DNA from: Achatina immaculata
Taxonomy: Eukaryota; Mollusca; Gastropoda; Stylommatophora; Achatinidae
NCBI GenBank assembly: GCA_009760885.1
Contig: CM019707.1
Location: 36,630,234 to 36,694,233 of the forward strand
DNA: 64,000 bases
Reading direction: 5' to 3'
Shown here piece by piece: positions 10,270-21,005 of this stretch. Positions within the stretch are counted from its first letter, which is position 1, and each line of letters starts with the position of its first letter. The notes under the pieces are model-generated. The model saw nothing but the letters and a program-made list of their open reading frames with translations, ran no database searches and had not been told where the DNA came from. A program made the translations under genes and the position numbers.

Positions 10270-10906
10270 TAATTACATTATCTTAAAAAGGTAGGGTAGC
10301 AAGTTATTCATCAACACAGCAGAGTCAGGCGGAAGTGTAGGGGGGGGGGGGGCAGGTTTGCGAAAACAGGCAGACATACCCGTCTCACAACACTTGCTAT
10401 CTGTCTCTCACCCCCCCCCCCCCCCCCCCCCCCCCCGTGGTCGTCTCGCAGGAGTCCGACGTTCGATTCTCAGTCTCTTCGTGTGATTTTTTTTTTCTTT
10501 TCTATTTCTGGGCTCTTGGAATCTACAACTGGCGAGAAAAAGATCAAGAACAGGGAAGAATGGAGGCGGGTCTGCAGCAGTGAGCCTCAATGGCTCGGCT
10601 GAAAGCTGCTGAATTTGGCGGCCGCTAAAAAGAAAGAAAGAAGAGGATTTCTATGCTCTTGTCCAGAATTTTTTCAGGTTCCCTGAAAGTGAGTGGACCC
10701 CATAGAACTTCGATGTTAATGAAATGTTAATAATACTGTCATGTCGTCCAGATCCCAGTGTCCAAAACTGGACGACAGCTGAATATTTAAAGCCCTTTTT
10801 TCGCTATTAGAATCACACACAAAATGGCTAGAATTTTGAGGAGTTTTGCCTTGCAGAGACAGAACGTGGAAAGCAAGACATGAACAACCAACACCAGTTC
10901 CATTGT
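10270..10906. other. No gene recognised; poly-G and poly-C runs
   Basis: Holds a G run at about 10340-10352, a C run of nearly 30 bases at 10408-10436 and a CGTTCGATTCTC motif near 10462 resembling a decayed tRNA-like B box. No coding region supported. Confidence 0.5.
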
Positions 10907-10912
10907 TAATAA

Positions 10913-10918
10913 TTTATT
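10913..10918 (-). terminator. Polyadenylation signal of the minus-strand host gene
   Basis: TTTATT on the plus strand reads AATAAA on the minus strand, about 90 bases past the stop codon of the exon ending at 11007. The spacing suits a short 3' UTR. It is the only canonical signal I saw in that stretch. Confidence 0.5.
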
Positions 10919-11006
10919 GACTTCGAAATCACGGTAACTGAAAACAAACAAAAACAAACAAAAAACTAGATATCTTGATCGTCTATTTCAAATTTTGTGC
11001 ATTCCC

Positions 11007-11231
11007 TCATTTTTTCTTCTTTTTCTTCTTTCCATTTTTCTTGCCCGAAGTAGATTTTGACTTCCCAGATTTGGCCGGCGTGTTCTGTCTGGCGGGAGTT
11101 TTCCCGCTGCTGGCCTTGACACTGCTGTTTCTTGCTGTCGCCCTTGACCGTGACCCTTTCTTGGCGGAGTCGTCATCGTCTTTCATGTACTCTTTCAGAA
11201 CTCTCTCCACACCCTGACCTTGGCAGTTTTT
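11007..11231 (-). CDS. Terminal coding exon of a small cysteine-rich protein with a lysine-rich tail
   Basis: The minus strand shows a good 3' splice site (TCCAATTCTCTCAG then the exon) at 11231. From there an open frame of 74 codons runs to TGA at 11009-11007. It begins KNCQGQGVERVLKEYMKDDD, turns Ser/Lys/Ala-rich and ends in seven lysines. The first residues continue the CxxC pattern of the exon at 14690-14869: the Cys in KNC sits four residues after the preceding CAKC pair. The phase-0 junction keeps the frame. The basic tail suggests nucleic-acid or nuclear interaction, but that is inference; I do not recognise the family. AATAAA follows about 90 bases downstream. Confidence 0.6.
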   Translation of the reverse strand, partial: KNCQGQGVERVLKEYMKDDDDSAKKGSRSRATARNSSVKASSGKTPARQNTPAKSGKSKSTSGKKNGKKKKKKK

Positions 11232-11339
11232 CTGAGAGAATTGGAGGAGGAAAGATCATTTTATTTCGTTCACTAACTAGTCAAATATTCTTGTAGGTAA
11301 ATGATATGGAAGCAGGTCTTGGTGATGTTGATGTGTTTT

Positions 11340-11570
11340 GTGGAAGAGTGAGCTGACTAGAGTTAACCGGGAGAGTGGAAGGAAATCTATGAGAACTTGG
11401 AGTGAGAGGTAGCCGAGAGTGTGGAAGGAAATCTATGAGAACTTGGAGTTAGAGGAAGCCGAGAGTGTGGAAGGAAATCTATGAGAACTTGGAATTAGAG
11501 GAAGCCGAGAGTGTGGAAGGAAATCTATGAGAACTTGGAGTGAGAGGAAGCCGAGAGTGGAGGTGAGTGG
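11340..11570. repeat. 46-bp minisatellite
   Basis: About four and a half copies of a 46-bp unit containing GAGAGTGTGGAAGGAAATCT and ATGAGAACTTGGAGT. It lies in the putative intron of the cysteine-rich gene. Confidence 0.9.
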
Positions 11571-11574
11571 GAGA

Positions 11575-12002
11575 GTGACTGTACTTGTAAATGTCAGACT
11601 TAGAAGCTTGGAAAGGTGAAATGAGAGAGAGAGAGGGAGAGAGAGGAGTAGAGATAAATTGGGGGGAGGGGGTGAGAGGCAATTAGGTAAAGTCAGATCT
11701 GAAAGTCAGAGGTAAAGAGACAGAGGGAAAGATTGAGGGGGAGGGAGGTAGAAGGAGAAATAGGGATAGAAAGTGGGACTAAGTGAGAGAGAGAAGGATG
11801 GAAGAGAGAAGGTGGGAAAGGGACGAAGAGAGGGAGATGGATAGATAGAGGAAAATAAAGAGAGATAAGGAGAGGTAGAAGGAAAGGAGAAAAGAGACAG
11901 AAGGAGAAAGAAAAAGAGAGACTGACTGACTGATTTATTGATTGATTTATTGACTGATTGATTTTTATTTCCACAGGATTAAGAAATAGGCACAAACGCA
12001 TT

Positions 12003-12038
<36 letters not shown>

Positions 12039-12115
12039 GAGAGAAGGAGTGAAGAAAGAGAAAGTGAGAGAGGGACAGAACGATAGATGGAGAGAGAGAG
12101 AGAGAGTGAGAGAGA
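11575..12115. repeat. GA-rich low-complexity tract with (GA)n runs
   Basis: Polypurine-biased sequence with (GA)n at about 12009-12034 and 12090-12105, and a GACTGACTGATTTATTGATT stretch at 11921-11965. No gene. Confidence 0.85.
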
Positions 12116-12885
12116 AATGATGTGATAAGAAAACTGAAGGGCATTAGTGCTTTGTGTAAGTTTTCCTCTTCTTCTCTTTGTTTAAAATAATCTACTCTCA
12201 AGACATTGTAGGTAATATACCTCTTCAGCCAAAATCAACCTGTTGAATCTTCAGGCAAAATCAACCTGGTTAACATCAGCCAAAACCAGCCTGGTTAACA
12301 CACCTAGCACGATTGTCTGCCTAGAGCAGGGAGACAACACATGAAATCACAGACTGAACACTAGAACTTTAAAAATCGAAATAACCAATGACCATAAATT
12401 CCACTTTTTATTTCGTGGCTCCGCATGAATAAACCAGTTGTGTGCCAAACTGTTAGACGGACTTGCCTTCTCACTTCTCCACCTTCTACAAATGAAGTTC
12501 ATTCTTTCTTTCTTTCATTCTGTGTAAGATCAAGTTCTTCGATGTCTTTCGATGGACAAATCCTTCTGCTGGAGTTACAGACAAAGGTGGACAGAGGTGT
12601 ACGGTCCATGTTTTATAAAATAAAATGAGTAAGAGTGAGGAAAAAAGGGTGTGAACAGGAGTGACAGAAAAGTAGTATGAGTACGTGTAAATGAAGAACC
12701 TACAACAAACCAATATTTCGGCAAAACGCCTTTCTCCAGGATCACATACAAAAATAATGGAACACATTAAAAAAAAACAAGAAAAGTTTTTTTCCCCTTT
12801 GCCTTTTTCTTCTTTTTCTTGTATTTTTCTGTGTGTTTATGCATACACATACGCGCGCCATCTTGTTAGATTAATTACCTCTCAT
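12116..12885. other. No gene recognised (intronic)
   Basis: Unique sequence with a short imperfect repeat, CAACCTG/CAGCCTGGTTAACA, at 12235-12300. A frame near 12691-13059 is a chance fusion into the family-B fragment downstream. Confidence 0.5.
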
Positions 12886-12894
12886 ATAGCTCAT

Positions 12895-13084
12895 AACACA
12901 ACAGGCCGAAGAAAAAGAGGCAGACCGCGTGAAACTCTGAAGAGGACATTATTAAGAGAGGCCAAAGTAACAGGCATAAAATCCCTTGATGAGGTTGAAA
13001 GACTCGCCAAAGACAGGAAAAATTGGCGAATTACTTTGCGAGCCCTGTGTGACGTTTGACGGCACGGGAAGGATATAAGATAAG
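12895..13084 (+). mobile_element. Short 5'-truncated RTE-like retrotransposon, family B
   Basis: Encodes the last ~53 residues of the family-B ORF (TGRRKRGRPRETLKRTLLRE, IKSLDEVERLAKDRKNWRIT, LRALCDV then stop). A short 3' UTR and a two-unit (AAGAT)n tail, GGATATAAGATAAG, follow. A 9-bp target-site duplication, ATAGCTCAT, flanks it (12886-12894 and 13085-13093). At 190 bp it is among the shortest insertions here and lies in the intron of the cysteine-rich gene. Confidence 0.88.
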
Positions 13085-13099
13085 ATAGCTCATTCTCTT

Positions 13100-13287
13100 A
13101 TATATGTGAATGTAATAGTTTAATTTTGTCCTCTTTTTATATGTTTTTCCCCACATGTAATTTGTATACTTTTATTAAAATCGAGTGTGTTGGAAGAGTG
13201 AAAGATGGAGCGATGAAGGGCAAAATGTAGGACAGGCCTGAGTGCCCAATTCTTTACCCTTTGAAAATAAAGATTATCCATTCATTC
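13100..13287 (+). repeat. Dispersed repeat R2 with (ATTC)n tail, copy 1
   Basis: Matches 17535-17745 along its length and 15665-15768 over its 3' half. Shared blocks are GAGTGTGT-GGAAG, GAAAGATGGAG, GATGAAGG, GTGCCCAATTCTTTACCCTT and AAAATAAAGATTAT, followed by an ATTC-type tail. The fixed 3' end and variable 5' end look like a non-LTR element or SINE 3' end. Confidence 0.75.
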
Positions 13288-13601
13288 CCCTGGACAGCAA
13301 AAATAACTAATGAAGAATGTATGAGAAGAGCTGGAGAGACAAAAAACCTTGTCAGAAAGATAAGAGAGAGACAATGTACTTTCATAGGACATGCAATGAG
13401 AAGAGGGGGCATTGAAAATATTATAACAACAGGAAAAATAGAAGGAAGAAGATCAAGAGGAAGACCAAGAGAAATGATACTGGACAGTCTGACGGGATGG
13501 TGTGAGAGGAGATCACCAACTGAGCTGATGGCCTGCATGAAGGATCGGATACTCTGGAGAAGCATAATAGCCAACGCCAGTCGGCACGGCACATGATGAT
13601 G
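13288..13601 (+). mobile_element. 5'-truncated RTE-like retrotransposon, family A
   Basis: Begins within the IPWTAKITNEECMRRAGETK block and runs in frame to SRHGT-stop, followed by (ATG)n. An 8-bp repeat ATTCATTC flanks it (13280-13287 and 13602-13609). It appears to have inserted into, or used, the ATTC tail of repeat R2. It is about 90% like the copies at 2544 and 52461 by eye. Confidence 0.82.
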
Positions 13602-13639
13602 ATTCATTCTTCATGTGTTTCTTTTTATTTTTCAGCTTT

Positions 13640-14148
13640 CCGAGCTATTAAGGCTCACTGCAGGAGATAGAGTTCGCCTCAATGCCTCTCTGTTAATCTT
13701 CTCTCTCTTTCTTGGTGACACCAGTTTCCTGTATATCATATTATATGTCGTGTCTTCATCTCTGTCTTGGTCTACTCCCTTGGTCTTGTTTCCTTCATCT
13801 TATGCACATACATCATTTTAGTTTGTCTGTTCTCTTCCATTCTTTCTACATTGTCCAGCCAGCGTAATCTGTTTAGTTTCTAAACTTTTATAATCCGCTG
13901 GGATTTAAATAAGTGTTTCTTTCTAGCTCTCCCTTCCTCGCTATTGGTATATTTTATGGGCCTAAAGATTCTTCTTAGGGTACTGTTCTCAAAGATCTGT
14001 AATCATTGCTCATCTTTCTTTGCTGTACTCCAGATTTCTGACCTATACAAGACAGCTGGTCTAATTATAGTTGTGTAGGTTGTTCTTTTTGGTGTTTTGG
14101 GAGAGGTTTTAACAGATGTTGGTAGATGCAAGGTATATTTTGTTCCCT
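13640..14148 (-). mobile_element. Decayed RTE-like retrotransposon C-terminal fragment (type D)
   Basis: On the minus strand from about 14100, a frame with three stops reads RTTYTTIIRPAVLYRSEIWS, KKDEQ, IFENSTLRRIFRPIKYTN and KSQRIIKV-KLNRLRWLDNVE. This is the recognisable C-terminal layout of RTE-type ORFs (RPAVLYGSE-W, LRRIFGPI, RLRWLGHV) but a lineage different from A-C. A family-C copy at 14160-14561 interrupts it and so is younger. Confidence 0.7.
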
Positions 14149-14159
14149 ATCTCTACTCT

Positions 14160-14561
14160 TAACACTTAACAAAACAGCTGAGAAACGTATACATGCCTTT
14201 GAATGTAAATGCTACAGAAGAGTTCTCCAAATATCATGGACACTAAAAAGAACAAATATATCTATACTACAAGAGCTTAATATTGAAGAAGGCTGGCTAG
14301 TAAAGAGGATTAAACAGAGAAAACTTAAATATTTTGGACACATTAAACGTCATGATAATTTAGAGAAGACCGTATTGGAAGGATACATAATGGGAAAAAG
14401 AAAAAGAGGAAGACCAAAATGAAGATGGCTGCAAGACATCGTTGACGATCTGCAAATGGATGCAACAGCAGCAGGCCATCTTGCTCACAACCGAGAGGCC
14501 TACATGAGTGCTGTTTGGGAGGCAAAGTTCCGCAAGGGACATGCAAATGAATGAATGATGA
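14160..14561 (+). mobile_element. 5'-truncated RTE-like retrotransposon, family C, with (AATG)n tail
   Basis: Encodes LNKTAEKRIHAFECKCYRRV, LQELNIEEGWLVKRIKQRKL, KYFGHIKRHDNLEKTVLEGY and GKRKRGRPK, then an in-frame TGA. RWLQDIVDDLQMDAT-like sequence follows. The end is GCAAATGAATGAATG. An 11-bp direct repeat ATCTCTACTCT (14149-14159 and 14562-14572) is a perfect target-site duplication. It lies inside the putative host intron. Confidence 0.9.
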
Positions 14562-14689
14562 ATCTCTACTCTGCTTTGTTTACAAAATTGTAGAATTAGA
14601 AATACTAAAGTTTATATTTAAATGAAGAGAAATAGTCGATAGTATCGTTAAGAAGATCGATATCAAAATAACTGAAGCGAATACATTAC

Positions 14690-14869
14690 CTGATTACATT
14701 TTGCACAGATTGTAGACTCACGCATGTGTCCCGTGAATTCGCCGCGCAGACATTCCCTGCAGTATCGAGTACCACACCACTTGCACATGAATGTCTGCAA
14801 GGAAATATGCAAGTTATCCATCTCTTCTAACTCGAAGTCCAAAATACCTCTGTGGTCACTATCGGTCAT
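14690..14869 (-). CDS. Upstream coding exon of the same small cysteine-rich (zinc-binding-like) protein
   Basis: Sixty codons from an ATG at 14869 to CAG immediately before a consensus 5' splice site (CAG|GTAATG) at 14690/14689. The exon holds an acidic N-terminus (ILDFELEEMDNL), then C29-x2-C32-x4-C37-x2-C40-x14-C55-x2-C58. C63, encoded by the next exon, and H48 are possible further metal ligands. The pattern suggests a zinc-binding fold, but I cannot name it. The frame stays open 18 codons upstream of the ATG to a TAG at 14926-14924 and looks coding there (DPVDPGRKYILVNEE). This may therefore be an internal exon with an acceptor between 14923 and 14869. Joined to 11007-11231 the ATG-started product would be 134 residues. 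Confidence 0.55.
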
Positions 14870-14926
14870 TATTTCCTCGTTTACCAAAATATATTTACGT
14901 CCAGGATCTACTGGATCGATGGTCTA

Positions 14927-15602
14927 ATCTCGCGGTTTTGTCAAAGGAAGCAGTAGAATTACCAGAGAAGTATCAATCTACTTAGACTGTACATCACAGA
15001 CTGAACGAAGGGAGGTAAATGTCAGAATGTAACTATTTTTTTAATCTTAGAGTGCTCCTTCCTTCCATGGCCGTCGTGTCTCTGGGAGATTAAAGTCGTT
15101 TTATTTTGTTTAGAAAATTACTTTTACGTGGTAGCTTCTCTTCTTGACTTATCTAAGATTTCCCTAGGATTGGTAACGTGTACAGAGTATATTCTGTAAA
15201 CAATTGCCTTCACCGGCCTCTAAGAGAGGCGGGGGGTTGGTGTGGAGAGTTAGAGTACTCCTGGGACCCACGCTGTTGAGGGGACCCAAGGGCCCTGTAA
15301 TTCTCCCCCCCCCCCCCCCCCCAATCCCCTCTTTATTTTTCATCATTAGAGAGAAATTTTAAAAACCCCAATATAATCAATCATCCGGCAACCAAGATTT
15401 CTGTGTTTTAAAAGAAGAGGACCAGATATTAGCTGGGCATGGCTAGGTCTTCCACATAGATTTTGTCTTTCATGTATACTTTTACAACGTCTTAAATAAA
15501 TGTTGATGGCTGTTGTTTGCTCAAATTAACGATTTTTTTTTTCAGAAGAGACTGTGAGCAAGTACGTGATCTCTGTTTATTTATCCTTGACTGCACCTTT
15601 CA

Positions 15603-15641
<39 letters not shown>

Positions 15642-15664
15642 TACACACATAAATGCTGAATGAC
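14927..15664. other. No gene recognised upstream of the cysteine-rich gene
   Basis: Could contain the promoter or further 5' exons of the minus-strand gene, but I found no convincing exon. Includes a C run (15303-15322) and a (CT)n tract at 15610-15636. Confidence 0.4.
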
Positions 15665-15768
15665 TGTGACTGAGTTAAAGCTGTATGATGAAGGGCAGAA
15701 TGTCAGACGGGCCTGTGTGCCCAATTCTTAACCCTTTGAAAATAAAGTATGTTCGTTCGTTCTCTCTC
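15665..15768 (+). repeat. Dispersed repeat R2, copy 2 (3' half)
   Basis: Shares ATGATGAAGGGCAGAATGT, GTGTGCCCAATTCTTAACCC and GAAAATAAAG with the copies at 13100 and 17535, but ends in GTTCGTTCG rather than ATTC units. A (CT)n tract follows at 15761-15784. Confidence 0.7.
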
Positions 15769-15789
15769 TCTCTCTCTCTTTCTCTGAAC

Positions 15790-16075
15790 CTTAAGTTCCC
15801 AGGGCACATGGGGCTTCCGCAAGGGTTTTTCCACAAATGCCTGTCCTTCGCCTTTTTTTCCGCTCTGGCCCAGGTGAGCCCTCTATTGCTCAACATCCTT
15901 TCTGTTGTTCTTCTCCATGTCTCTTTTGGTCTACCCTTACTTCTGTTCCCCTGTGGTGTCCATCTGCTATTTTTGATACTGAGTTGTCAGTCATTCGGAG
16001 TACATGTCCCAACCATCGCCAGCGTCTTTCCTCAATAATTGCTGTCAGTGGCTTCATCTGCATTTCTGCCAACAA
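15790..16075 (-). mobile_element. Decayed RTE-like retrotransposon C-terminal fragment (type E)
   Basis: Minus-strand reading gives LTAIIEERRWRWLGHVLRMT, then after a frame break GLTWARAEKKAKDRHLWKNP and CGSPMCPG. RRWRWLGHVLRM and GLTW-QAEKKAKDR-W are the typical closing blocks of a widespread RTE-type ORF. It is not closely related to families A-C. Confidence 0.75.
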
Positions 16076-16559
16076 GATGTTATTTCTTATAGTGTTTGGC
16101 TAAAACATTGTTATAATTCATATTTATATTATACTAATTATTAGCAGTAACGCGTGAAAACTGATGGGAAAAAAATGAAAATAAGGGTTTTTTTTGCATG
16201 AAAGTACGCATGCTCTATTTTTAAAAACACACCGGTGAGGATTTGAACTTAAACCATTTAACTCGTTACATGCACATTTTAGTAAGAGAATACATTGTTC
16301 TATTATTATAACTCGAAACATTCATAAACAATGCACTTTTAGAAGAGAGATAGAGAGAGAGAAAGAGAGGAGAGAGAGAGATAGAGAGAAATCACAATAG
16401 AAGAGCAGGTGTGTATGTTTGTGTCTCAAAGACTTGGTACCCAGGAAAGAATGAGTCCAAGCCACGGAATTTATGGGTCACGACCTAGTTCCCTTTCGAA
16501 GTGTCACGAGTTTCGGCTGGACAGGCACTGATGGGTTCTCTATCAAACATGTTTTTCCA

Positions 16560-16665
16560 GACGGGTGCTAGATAGCTGAGCTGATTAATGCGCTGTTCTC
16601 TCGTGGCTAGGCGGCTGCTCGCCCTCCCCGAGTCTCTGATTCGAGTCCGAGGTAACTCTCTTGTG
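16560..16665 (+). mobile_element. tRNA-like SINE head (candidate)
   Basis: Contains AGATAGCTGAGCTGATTAAT, resembling an A box, and GATTCGAGTCC, a close match to the B box, about 60 bases apart. The body and ends were not delimited. Confidence 0.45.
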
Positions 16666-16892
16666 ATATTTCTCTTTCTCTTACGTTTAAAAGTGCTTTG
16701 TTTAAGTTATAACCATATAACACTCTGTTCTGTTAGTTTACTGTACGAGAGGTTAGCTGTATCCTATTTGTTTTGTTAGCATCATTCACATTTTAACATT
16801 GTTAAAAAGTGAGGAGGTTTAAGAAGAACAGAGTTAACCTAAAGAGAGTCGAGTGAACGAAGAATGTTTAACTATATAATACCTTTTTCTAC

Positions 16893-17005
16893 TGTTCGTT
16901 CTTATCTTATATCTTATATCATTCCCGTGCCGTTAAACATCACATAGGGCTCACAATGTAGTTCGCCAATTTTTCCTGTCTTAAGCGAGTCTTTCAACCT
17001 CATCG
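16893..17005 (-). mobile_element. Very short family-B retrotransposon end
   Basis: Contains the family-B 3' end in antisense: tail CTTATCTTATATCTTATATC, then CCCGTGCCGTTAAACATCAC, coding for the last ~25 residues (DEVERL-QDRKNWRTTL). It breaks off at CCTCATCG. No clear duplication was found. Confidence 0.78.
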
Positions 17006-17132
17006 TTAAAGGGTACATAATGCTGTATGAAAGGCTTACGAAAACGTTTATATTTTCGATTATTTCCCCTTCGTCAGAAAAGGAACAAATGGGGCTACCG
17101 GTAGAGATCTACGCTGTGGCTGAGACCCGATT

Positions 17133-17502
<370 letters not shown>

Positions 17503-17534
17503 TGCGTGTGTATGTGTGCGTGAGTGCTATTTTA

Positions 17535-17745
17535 TTAGGTTAATTATTTCTCTTTTACTTTGAATGTAGTATTTAAATCTTACACTCTTTTGATATGTTT
17601 TTTTTCCTAATTTAATTTGTATTTTTGTACCAAACCGAGTGTGTGGGAAGAATGAAAGATGGAGTGATGAAGGTCAGAATGTAAGACGGACCTGCGTGCC
17701 CAATTCTTTACCCTTTAAAAATAAAGATTATTCATTCATTCATTA
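17535..17745 (+). repeat. Dispersed repeat R2, longest copy
   Basis: Best copy of the repeat described at 13100. It ends TTTAAAAATAAAGATTATTC followed by three ATTC units and then runs into a CTAT microsatellite. Confidence 0.75.
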
Positions 17746-17746
17746 T

Positions 17747-17830
<84 letters not shown>

Positions 17831-17853
17831 AAACATATATATATATATATATA
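17746..17853. repeat. (CTAT)n and (AT)n microsatellites
   Basis: About 20 perfect CTAT units followed by an (AT)n run at 17834-17853. Confidence 0.95.
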
Positions 17854-18354
17854 TGCTGTAGCAAGTATATTGCAGTGATATTACAATACAGAAACTGAAT
17901 GACTTCACTACAAGGAAAGGTGAACCAGAAGTGATCAGGCGAAATCCTGAAAGAGAAAAGACGCATATAGAGGAACTTCAGAGACTGTAAAGAACTGTTT
18001 AATCCGCTTACCGAATTTATTCCTGCACACCCCCAGCGGCACATTATGAACTCAGCCGCTGCAGACTTGGTCCTTTGTTTGCGTGGTTTGGCAGATTCTA
18101 GTGGCAGAGGGGTAGCAGATCGATGGATGAGTGAGCTTTATCTGTGATAACGAGGGAAATAATGGAAGCCGTTCTGTTTATTTTTGTTTCCTTTAAGAAA
18201 TGTTTTTACTGACTGACTTTATACATTGAAAAACAGTTGCTTTTTTTAACATCATCATCATCATCATCATGTGGATTTCATGAAAAAATGGTGGGGGGGG
18301 GGAGGGTACTTTGAAGATGTGCTAAACATTTATACAATTCAGTCTTTCTGCACT

Positions 18355-18835
18355 GAAGAAGAAAAGAAATAAAGGAATGAGTGAAGTAAAATATGAAAAC
18401 AATGAATGAGAGAAGTGAAGGAATACAATGAGAGCGATAATAAGGAGAAATAAAAAACTAGACGAACACAGATAGCTGGAAGAGAGGTGGAAAGAGAGAA
18501 AGATGGAAGAGAGAACAGAGAAGGAATAAAGAGGAGAAAGAAAGAAAGAAAGGAGAGGAAAGACAGAAGGAGGAAGAGAAGGAAGCAGAAATTTAAGCAA
18601 AGAAAAAGGAAAGAAAGGAAGAAGAAGAAGAAGAATAGGAGAGAAGAAAAAGAAGAAGAAGAAGAATTGTAAAGAAGAAGAAGAAGTAGAAGAAGAATGG
18701 GTGAGAAGAAGAAGAAGAAGACGAAGAAGAAGAAGAAGAAGAGAAGAAGAAGAAGAGAAGAAGAATCGGAGAGAAAAAGAAGAAGAAGAAGAAGAGGAAG
18801 GAGAAGAAGAAGACGAAGAAGAATAAAAGAGTTTT
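18355..18835. repeat. Polypurine (GAA/GAAA)n tract
   Basis: Nearly 480 bases of purine-only or purine-dominant sequence, mostly GAA and GAAAG units. The antisense Leu/Phe/Ser frame of 192 codons is a repeat artefact. Long mirror-symmetric polypurine stretches of this type can adopt triplex structures. Confidence 0.9.
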
Positions 18836-20754
18836 TTTTTAATCTAAAAGCTCTAAGAAGAAAAATAAAATAATATTTTTTGAATAAGAAGATGAAAGAA
18901 AAACTATAGAGACACAATTCTTCTGACTGACAAAATTAGGAGAGAAGAAAAGAACATCAGAAGATAAGAATAACAATAAGGAAGGGAAGAAGCTGCTTAA
19001 TCAAATCCAAAAATCAAACTAAAACCACGTGACAGAGAGAATACTTTAGGGCGTTAAGAAAGATAAGAAGGCAACACAGATATCAACACATGGCAAGGAA
19101 GAATCTCTTTGCACAGCAAAGAACGTGATGAGGTCAAAGTGCACTGTGGAGAGCAGCGGTTTTCAACATGGAGATAGATGAGTCTCCCGGAAGTAATTTT
19201 ACCACAGTTAACGAATGTAAAATGGTGAACATCCTTCGTGGGTGACAGTTTAATTTACATGGGATGGGCTATTGGGGGGTGGTGGGTCTTGGGTTGAAAA
19301 GAGAGGATTGGAACCTGAGACATGAAGAACGTCTGTGCTTGAGCGGTTACAGGACCTACACGCTAGATCTGGCCAGGCTTCTGCCTCGCTTAAAAACAGA
19401 CTTATGCTTTCCTCCAGTCTGATTCTTCGACTAGGGCCCGACTTGGGCTCTACTAAGGCTGGACGTGGGCTCCACTAGGGTCCAACTTTGGCTCGACGTG
19501 GGCTCGACTAGGGCCCGAACCTGGGCTCAACTAGGGCCCAACATGGGCTCGACTAGGGCTAGACATGGGTTCGACTAGTGTCTCGACTTGCCCACGATTA
19601 GGGTTAGAGCTTGATATGGTCTCGACTTGGTCTATAGGGCTCGACATAGGTGTGGGCACGACTAGCATTCGACTTTGGCTCGGGTTTTACCCTTGGGATA
19701 TGACCTCTTCAGAGGAGTCTATCTCATGAACCCATTTCCGGAATTCTAGAAAACGACTGTAACTGACTCCTTATCCTGCTCCACGCCAGTGTTTCCAAGA
19801 CCGTTACAACTTTATCAGCAGATATTTCATATTCATAATCACAATACTATCTTGTAACAGCATTAATGTTGACAACATGTTGTATAATGTGATATTATAT
19901 ACACTTTTATCGAAGATGGAAACAACTAGACCCTTCCTGCTAGGGTTTTGGGTTCGAGTCCTGATCATATTCGTATTATTTTTCTTTCATCTAAATAACT
20001 TTATCTATGTTTTTTTTAAGATTAATAATACACAATTTTGACATGCAAAAGCTTATGCAACATTTGTTTAATATAAACAACACTTTTCTAACAAATAACA
20101 CCTGCAAAAAACAAGAAGAACACTTTTGCGTTAACTGTTAACGCTTACCATCAGAGGAAATCAGAGTTAACAAGTTAATCCATTGTTAACGAGAAGACAC
20201 TACCACGGCGTGAGACTGTCCGAAATCACAGCAGCCACACACAAATAAATGATTCCATTTCGCTTGAAACCGACTTCAGTAAAATGAAAACATGAGGGGA
20301 TTTCAAAGCGTGTTTTATGCCCCAAGCTTGAAGGTTGCTAGGGGAGGGAGAGACGAGTAAACAGAATAGCGTCCCTAGTTCCCGTCTTGCTATAAACACG
20401 GACAACTGACATGTATATAGACTTCTAGCAACTTGTACCGGGCCCTGCCTATTGTCATTGATTTTTACAGCTTTACCGATTTGTCGCAACCGATACTGTC
20501 ACTGCACAGTCCCGTGGGGTGGGGTGGGGGTGGGGTAGGGGTGGAGACAGGAGAGCAGGCTAAATGCCAGTTGTCAGGCGGTATTTATTGATCGCGGTGC
20601 CGGACAAGAAGACACAGGTGGTAAAGGCAGACACGCAGACAAGACAGAAAGTAAGGATAAAAAGGAGAGAGAGAGAGAGAGAGAGACTGTCACACAGAGA
20701 GAAATTTATTTCAATTTCTAAAATGAAGAAGTAGGCAAGCAGAACAACTGTCTT
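18836..20754. other. No gene recognised; degenerate CTAGGGC-type repeats
   Basis: 19430-19690 holds degenerate tandem copies of a roughly 22-base motif such as GACTAGGGCTCGACATGGGC. A GGGTTCGAGTCCT motif at 19951-19963 could be a SINE B box. G-rich GGGTGGGG runs occur at 20515-20545 and a (GA)n run at 20668-20685. No gene supported. Confidence 0.5.
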
Positions 20755-20940
20755 CAATTCTACACTTCATTTTTCAACTTTCATTCTGTCCTTCATTTCC
20801 CAACTTTCATTCTAATGTTCATTACTCAACTTTCATTCTACTCTCCATTTCTCAACTTTCATTCTAATGTTCATTTCTCAACTTTCTTTCTACCCCTCAT
20901 TTCTCAACTTTCTTTCTACCTTTCATTTCTCAGCTTGTAT
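20755..20940. repeat. 26-bp minisatellite
   Basis: About seven copies of a 26-base unit, TTCATTTCTCAACTTTCATT plus CTAATG. Confidence 0.9.
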
Positions 20941-21005
20941 TCTAATACAAACATTCGGTATAACACTAATATTACAAACGTATGCATAACAACATTATTA
21001 ATCTT

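Noticed and set aside
16893..17005. TSD for this family-B fragment
   Set aside because: Only GTTCGTT against TCGTTA-like similarity; too weak to call.
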